Positions 58,721 through 64,000 of a DNA stretch of 64,000 bases are shown here, piece after piece; within the stretch, counting starts at the first letter, position 1, and each line of letters opens with the position of its first letter. A program made the translations under genes and the position numbers. Where the stretch lies: contig OY856409.1 of assembly GCA_963693085.1 (NCBI GenBank), positions 1,537,293,072 to 1,537,357,071 on the forward strand, given 5' to 3'. The DNA is from Alisma plantago-aquatica (Eukaryota > Streptophyta > Magnoliopsida > Alismatales > Alismataceae). Below the pieces are notes generated by a model. The model had not been told where the DNA came from, searched no databases, and saw only the letters and a program-made list of their open reading frames with translations.

Positions 58721-60021
58721 TGTAACATCCCTGACCTGGGTTATGCTTTAACCCTAGGTGTTTTGATTAAGAAAGTTGATTATATGCATGTACTTATCTT
58801 GTGAAAGGTAATTCAGGCTCTTGAGGAACTTATATTTCAATTTCAGTCCTTTTTGAATAATGTTGAAGCAATGTTTGCTTATTTTGGACTAAAGTGCAAA
58901 TTACCCAAGTCAAGGGGTTAACTTGCAAATGTTGCATGATAAGATGTTCCTCTGATGTTAAGACATCATAATAATGAATGTGATGTAGTGGTATGGTTTC
59001 CACAAGCTTGGGCACCAAGATTAAGCTTGTAAAGCAATGTTGTGCATTAAAACCTAGTTTTGGTAAAAAGTGCAATTTACCCAAAATCTAGGGTTCAATA
59101 TGCAAATTACCACTTCAATAAAGTCCCTGATGTTTCTTGGCATCATGTAGAGCAAAGAAAATGAGAGTTACTTCTCATTTGAATTAAGATGGAGGAGAGA
59201 GAATCTTGATATTAAAATAATCAAGATTTAATCCTAATTGAAACCCTAATTCAATTTAGGGCAAAAATGAATAAAAATAATTGAAGGGCTTTCAACCAAA
59301 ATGTTTTGGGTTGATTTTGAATAAGGGTGGACGTTCCTTTGCCAAGATAAGGAACGAAAATATCTTAAGTAGGTGAAATTCCACTCACCTTATTATAAAG
59401 AAAAGTAATTTCGACTCACATATGGGATATTAATATAATAAGCATTAAGGTGCTTAATTTGCTTTTCTTTAAATTGAGGATAATGAAGGAGAATTAAAGG
59501 CAAAGGGATATGCCTCGTATCCATGGAGTTGAGGGGGAAGAGGCGGCCATAAATTTTTGGATTAATTGGATTTTTATAAGGCATATTCTCTCTCATCAAT
59601 TTCTTTATAAAAGTGCCATTTCGAAGCCCAAACCAAGGCCTTTTTCGGATTTTCTTCTTCCCCTTGCTTGCAAAACCGACCAAGGAGCTAGGGAAGAGCA
59701 GGGAGCACGTCCCCAACCTGTGGGTAATCCCTTGACCTTCGTTCTCCTTGATTTCATGGTGGAAATCGAAAATAAATTATGGATTCCTTCTTATTTCGAT
59801 CTCCTCTTCAACCCTAGCCAACTTTTGCAATCAAAAGCTTGAGGACGAGCCTAGGGCGAGTTTCTAGAGCTTCATCCACCATTAATGGCATTTGTTGGAA
59901 AAGATTTCCTATGTGTGGATCTCTTTGCAAAAAGTTCTAATTTTTAGTGATTTTCGCTAATCCGCTGCTTGATGAACGCTTCCGCATTAGTTAATCTTGT
60001 TTTCGCGAGACAGTCGTCACA
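58721..60021 (+). repeat. Right LTR of the gag-only element (1301 bp)
   Basis: Same termini as the left LTR, followed directly by the TSD ctaat (60022-60026). Confidence 0.95.
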
Positions 60022-60026
60022 CTAAT

Positions 60027-61484
60027 ACACCAGACAAAAAGTGTAGAATAAGGTGTTGTTCCCAAAGGAACAATGTCACTCCAACCATAATGATAAAGCA
60101 AAAGTAAGGAAACAAAACAAGACAATAAACTCAAACATGGAATATGTAACCAGAGTATGGAAGGAAACTTGGATCGAGTTTCACCTACTAAGATCTCTCA
60201 CCAACAAGTAATATTCACACCCCTTTATATACCCTTAGAAAGATTATAAGAAATCATCATATACATCTATTCCCTCCTCTCTCGAGCTTAAGATAGATCT
60301 AGATTAAAAGGTTGCCTCTCTCTCGAGATGACAAACAATCAACTACCAAGCAAACTATATGACCATTAGCCTTAGCATTTCCAACATTTTCATGCCTTCA
60401 TATTAATCCATAACACTTAGATAACATTAATACTACTCTTTCGAGGCAATAACAATCATACATCATAAGATGGTAGCTAAGCATACAAGTGAAGCATTCA
60501 AGAATAAGAGTATGGACATAACCATTGCTAAGAATACATATATTGAAAAGGATGTAAATATATACATGTTGGGAGAACTTTAGTGGATACTCCTAACCCA
60601 ATTAAAGAGTTTAGACACTCATTCTCATGAGTAGAATTTTGCCTTTACAAACGTATGGAGACATGGAGAACTATAGGAAGGAGAATATGAAGAAAGGAAA
60701 GAAAATCAAAGCAGGGAAATAGGGGATACACCGATGGTGACCAGGCGATGGACACAACTGATGGGCTGGTTTTTTTGCCCTTGGGTTGAAGCAACAGTGT
60801 TGGCAATCTCCTTTTCTCCTTCTTCCTTCCTCTATAGAAGGAGGAACAGATAAGTAGGAGGACAAACAAGGGTTTGTGAGTAGGATCGATGGACTCTCGT
60901 CTATCGCTACTATCAGTTGGTGGTGGTAGAAATCAGTCAATGACGACTCCTTCCTTTAGCAGCTCCACGTCAAGTCAGTAGTGCTAACTCTGAAGCAATG
61001 TGTGTGACCCCTTCTTCATAGCTGGTTGTACCCCATTTATAGGCATTAGTATGGGTCCTTTACTTGCAACCCAAGCCTCCCAGGTACCTACCCTCGGGGC
61101 ACACGCTCAACGGTCTCGAGTACAATACCTATCAGGGCCGCCATCGGGTGTCAGTAGTAGATGCACTATCGGCTGATGGGCATAAATGTTCCACCGAATG
61201 ATGCTGGCAGGTGCGCCATCGACTGACGGATGCCTACATGCCACCGGGTGATGCTTGTAGGTGTGCCATCAGTTGGCAGATGTAGACACGCCACCATGTG
61301 ATGCCCGTAGGTGCACCTACGAGTTATGGGTTGTTGTAGTTATCAACCAATGGTGTGATAGGGAGCTACTAGGTAACCTTCAATGAGGATGAATCGATGG
61401 CTACTCAAGGACCATCGGTTGTCATTCGGTGATGGCTTTTCTTTTGATAATCAAGCTTCTCGTCCTTTATTTTCCTATGTTTGA
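60027..61484 (-). repeat. LTR-like segment, Athila-like layout, minus strand
   Basis: It has the same general layout as the LTR at 48282-50950. There is a leader reading 'ggtgttgttcccaaaggaacaatgtcac' (compare 'tctcaagggacaacg' at 48408), then 'gagtttcacc' followed by place-holder AT-rich DNA, then a minus-strand TATA-like word (gcctataaatgg, about 61031-61042). Beyond that is a CG-rich block (61090-61445) with iterated 'ggtgcgccatcg' and 'ccaccgggtgatgc' words. The similarity is of organisation more than of sequence. No gag or PBS was found beside it; the gag-only element interrupted this region at 55346/60027. Confidence 0.4.
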
Positions 61485-61487
61485 CAT

Positions 61488-64000
61488 TGTTATGACCCAC
61501 TCCATGATTAACTAATAAATACCTCGAATTACGTAAAACACCTCAATTAGGGTTGAGTATCAAATTAAACATCATGGATAATCAAGATAAGCTAAGATGC
61601 GAATTAATAGCTAAGATTGAATCACCTGAGGCAATTAATAATGTCAATGTTGATTATTTAGTACATTAAGTTGAATCAAGTAATCACAGTTGTAATTAGA
61701 GCTTTGATCCAGTGAAATAGTCCTTTTAGCATGTTTTGCACTTTGAGGTTATAGAGAATTCCGTGCTTAAACCGTTGCAAGAAAAATCACTCGAAACCGA
61801 CTTCCGAGTTAAAAGATATGGACAATTGAGTGTTTAGGGACCTAGTTGTAAATATTGGAAATATATGGGAAATTTGCAGCCGGCCCCCTCCATGACCTTT
61901 CTCCCTTATCCCTTCCTCACCCGACAAAACAGAGAACGACCGCTTGAAGCGGCGCTCATCAGCCCAGCACCCGATCGAGAGCAGTTGAGGGGGGCCGCGC
62001 GAGAGCGATTTAGGGCGAAATAGCAAACAACCGACATCCGCCCGTCCTTCCTTCTCCATTCTTCTTCTTCAACCTTCCATCAACCTCGCCCATCTGCATC
62101 CACGATCAGCAGTAGGTCGGCGCCCTAGCCGCAGCGCCGTGCAACAGCCACCCAGCGATCGATCGCCGCGGATAGGTGAAGAAGAGAAGCAGACGATTTT
62201 GGGGCTCTTCACCTCCGACCAGTGCGTCCACCCTCTGTTCTCCTACCTCCACCTTCCTTCCTCCTCTGCACGCCCACCTAGCAGCAGGGGTGGCGCCCTA
62301 CGTAGCAGCAGCAATGGCTGCACGATGCACGACCAGGGAAAAGTTGTTTGGCCCAGCTAGTTCTTCAGGAAGGTACCATTAATTCCGACCTTGAGATTCG
62401 CACAAGAATCTGGAGCTTTAGCCCCTGATTCCGCTCCTAGATGAGTTCCCATTTTTCCTATGTGGGTGATGCTACTGCTGCTTGCAGCAGGTTCTAAGTC
62501 AAGAACAGACTGGACGCATGAAACGGCGAGCTAGGGTCAGCTCCGAGCTTGACTACGAGGTTAGGATCCAAATCCGCAGCCATTAGTTCGATTTAGTAAT
62601 CAATTGAAGCTCAATTAGATTTACAGTTAGATCAGTTATCAATCGGCCGAGTTATATAGTGATTCGGCCGAGTTTCTTTATTAGGATTAACGAACAGTGT
62701 TTTGATCGGCCGAATTGAGTGTGATTCGGCTTAGTTTCCCTTTATAGGAAATCAAACAGGTTTGGATCGGCCGAGTTGCGGGTGGATCGACCGAGTTGTC
62801 AGTCGATCGGCCGAATTCCTAGATTGGTCGGTCGAGTTCCAGAATTGTGAGTAGTAGTTCATTCAGTAATCATTATTTAACTCAAATTAAATGTGTAATT
62901 GCTTCTGTATCAATTGGTATAACTTCTAAACAGTGTAGTACATGCAATAGAGTATGTTAGATTCATTAGAACTTGAAATACTTAATATGCTTAATGAAAA
63001 TGATGAAATTTCCTATATTATAATTGCAATGTATTTACTGATTTCAAAATAGATGTTTAGCATCGAAACTAGATAAATGATATTGAATTATGTTTAAGGA
63101 TGATAAAGGATATATATTTGCTTCATGTGTTATTTAGATTGTGCAATATGCACAAAATGTGATATTCCTGTTTAATTGGTTATATGTTAATCAGTTAATA
63201 GACTTAGATGCCCCAACACCGTAGAACCCCATTGTGCGGTCTGTACCTTTGGGGTGAAACGATCGATCTAGCCTTGTGCCTAGATGGTCGGTGCTCGTAC
63301 TCAACAATAATCCGTGCGTGTGTCACGGTGGCACGAGGTCAGACAGACAGTGTCCAACAACAATGCGTGCTTGTGTCACGGTGGCACTGGAGATAGATGG
63401 GGGTTATTCAACATTAATCTGTGCTTGTGTCACGGTGGTAATCCCCGACCCTCCGACTGTGCACTACAGGGTGGGAGGAGTCCAGAGCACTTAGAGTTAG
63501 TGCAGACAGGCCCTTGTGCGCCCGAGAGTCCTGTGCAGACCAGGACAGACAGTCAGACTTAGCATTTCCCGGGTGTGTCGCTAAGTCTTGTACGGTGGGA
63601 TCGTAGCATGAACTTGTTACGGATCTTCATATGCAGAGTACGCTGCATATGTTTGGGGCATAATAATATAAATATGTAATCATATAGGATCACAGTAAAT
63701 TAGTATATCCGAACTTTTGCGCCAATTCATAATATCTTTTTATTGGTTTAAATTATATGTTGTTGCATAGAAATGTGATTATATTCTGCAATCTGCTACG
63801 TCATTAGAATTGCCCTGCCTGTACTGTATTTATGTTATTTAAATTTATAAACCTTGTGAGTTGTTTAATGATAGCTAAGTGAAATGCTATTCACTGAGCG
63901 AGTAGGCTCATACCTCTACTCAAAACATTTTCAGGTCAGCATCAGCATCAGGAATCGGAAGGATCGTTTCATCCTAACGCCTAGTCGATAGAAGGTTTGT
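61488..64000 (+). repeat. Large LTR (Tekay/Del-like) running off the right end
   Basis: Probable start TGTTATGACCC at 61488. The middle is GC-rich and leader-like (61880-62600). Then come iterated gatcggccgagtt words (62640-62840) and a 3-fold repeat of cgtgcttgtgtcacggtgg spaced about 54 bp (about 63315, 63369 and 63421). Near the window end, 'gtgaaatgctattcactgagcgagtaggctcatacctct' at 63878-63918 is typical of the 3' part of Tekay/Del LTRs (the 'ctcactgagcg...gctcac' box). The LTR end, PBS and interior lie outside the window. Frames of 62-90 codons here are not supported as genes. Confidence 0.55.

Larger units (their letters stand above)
55351..60021 (+). mobile_element. Complete gag-only LTR retrotransposon (TR-GAG type)
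   Basis: LTRs at 55351-56642 and 58721-60021 (TGTAACATCCCTGACC...AGTCGTCACA), a perfect 5-bp TSD ctaat (55346-55350 and 60022-60026), a tRNA-iMet primer site (56649-56660), and a 2.08-kb interior that encodes only gag. The remaining 870 bp of interior hold no protease, RT or integrase. The interior ends with gatttcggggacgaaatcct, the usual end of a Tekay/Del-type polyprotein reading, so it likely derives from such an element and moves using its enzymes. The LTRs differ at about two dozen positions with a few small indels, roughly 2%. Confidence 0.9.

Noticed and set aside
1..64000. CRISPR array, operon or prokaryotic system
   Set aside because: The window is plant nuclear DNA with spliced genes and retrotransposons. 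The spaced repeats seen are LTR motifs or tandem duplications, not CRISPR.
1..64000. tRNA genes
   Set aside because: No cloverleaf with paired A and B boxes was noticed on either strand by reading. The only tRNA-like words are retrotransposon primer sites. A tRNAscan run would settle it.

Overview
This is nuclear DNA from a flowering plant. The evidence is one intron-rich gene for a plant-type Sec14-like (SFH) lipid-transfer protein, set among many plant retrotransposons and DNA transposons: Ty3/gypsy Tekay/Del-like and Athila-like elements, a SIRE-like Ty1/copia solo LTR, a PIF/Harbinger relic, a Mutator-like foldback, and a Cassandra-like fragment carrying 5S rRNA sequence. The species cannot be named from the sequence. 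The SFH protein looks somewhat monocot-like, but that is a weak impression. Most open reading frames here are short and meaningless, as expected for AT-rich intergenic and repeat DNA.

Layout. 1-2.2 kb: a decayed PIF/Harbinger transposase split by a copia solo LTR with a perfect 5-bp target-site duplication (TSD). 2.2-10 kb: AT-rich DNA with two local tandem duplications and no recognised gene. 10.02-11.88 kb: a 1.86-kb, almost wholly palindromic Mutator-like element with a perfect 9-bp TSD. 12-19.9 kb: intergenic DNA with a probable TIR element (14.5-15.6 kb), a tandem duplication (16.1-16.6 kb) and a cluster of foldback/microsatellite repeats (17.2-18.5 kb). 19.97-39.24 kb, minus strand: the SFH gene, reconstructed as 12 coding exons (609 codons) plus an upstream leader exon near 40.4-40.8 kb. 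Its ninth intron is 13.3 kb long because an 11.3-kb Tekay/Del-like LTR retrotransposon with 3.45-kb LTRs sits in it. 41.3-43.2 kb: no gene seen. 43.2-64 kb: a block of retrotransposons, comprising a gag-type fragment, a decayed Athila-like gag-pol on the minus strand with its PBS and LTR, an inverted relative of a gag-only element, the 5S-bearing Cassandra-like fragment, a complete gag-only element (TR-GAG type, 55.35-60.02 kb, TSD ctaat), another minus-strand LTR-like stretch, and a large LTR running off the right end.

The only gene judged functional is SFH. Everything else is mobile DNA, its debris, or unassigned intergenic sequence. The most interesting points are the long palindromic Mutator-like element, the gag-only retrotransposon with an apparent related copy of its pol-less region, the 5S-bearing LTR fragment, the large element tolerated inside the SFH intron, and the fact that five LTR-type segments of different families each carry their own short, CG-containing, reiterated motif.
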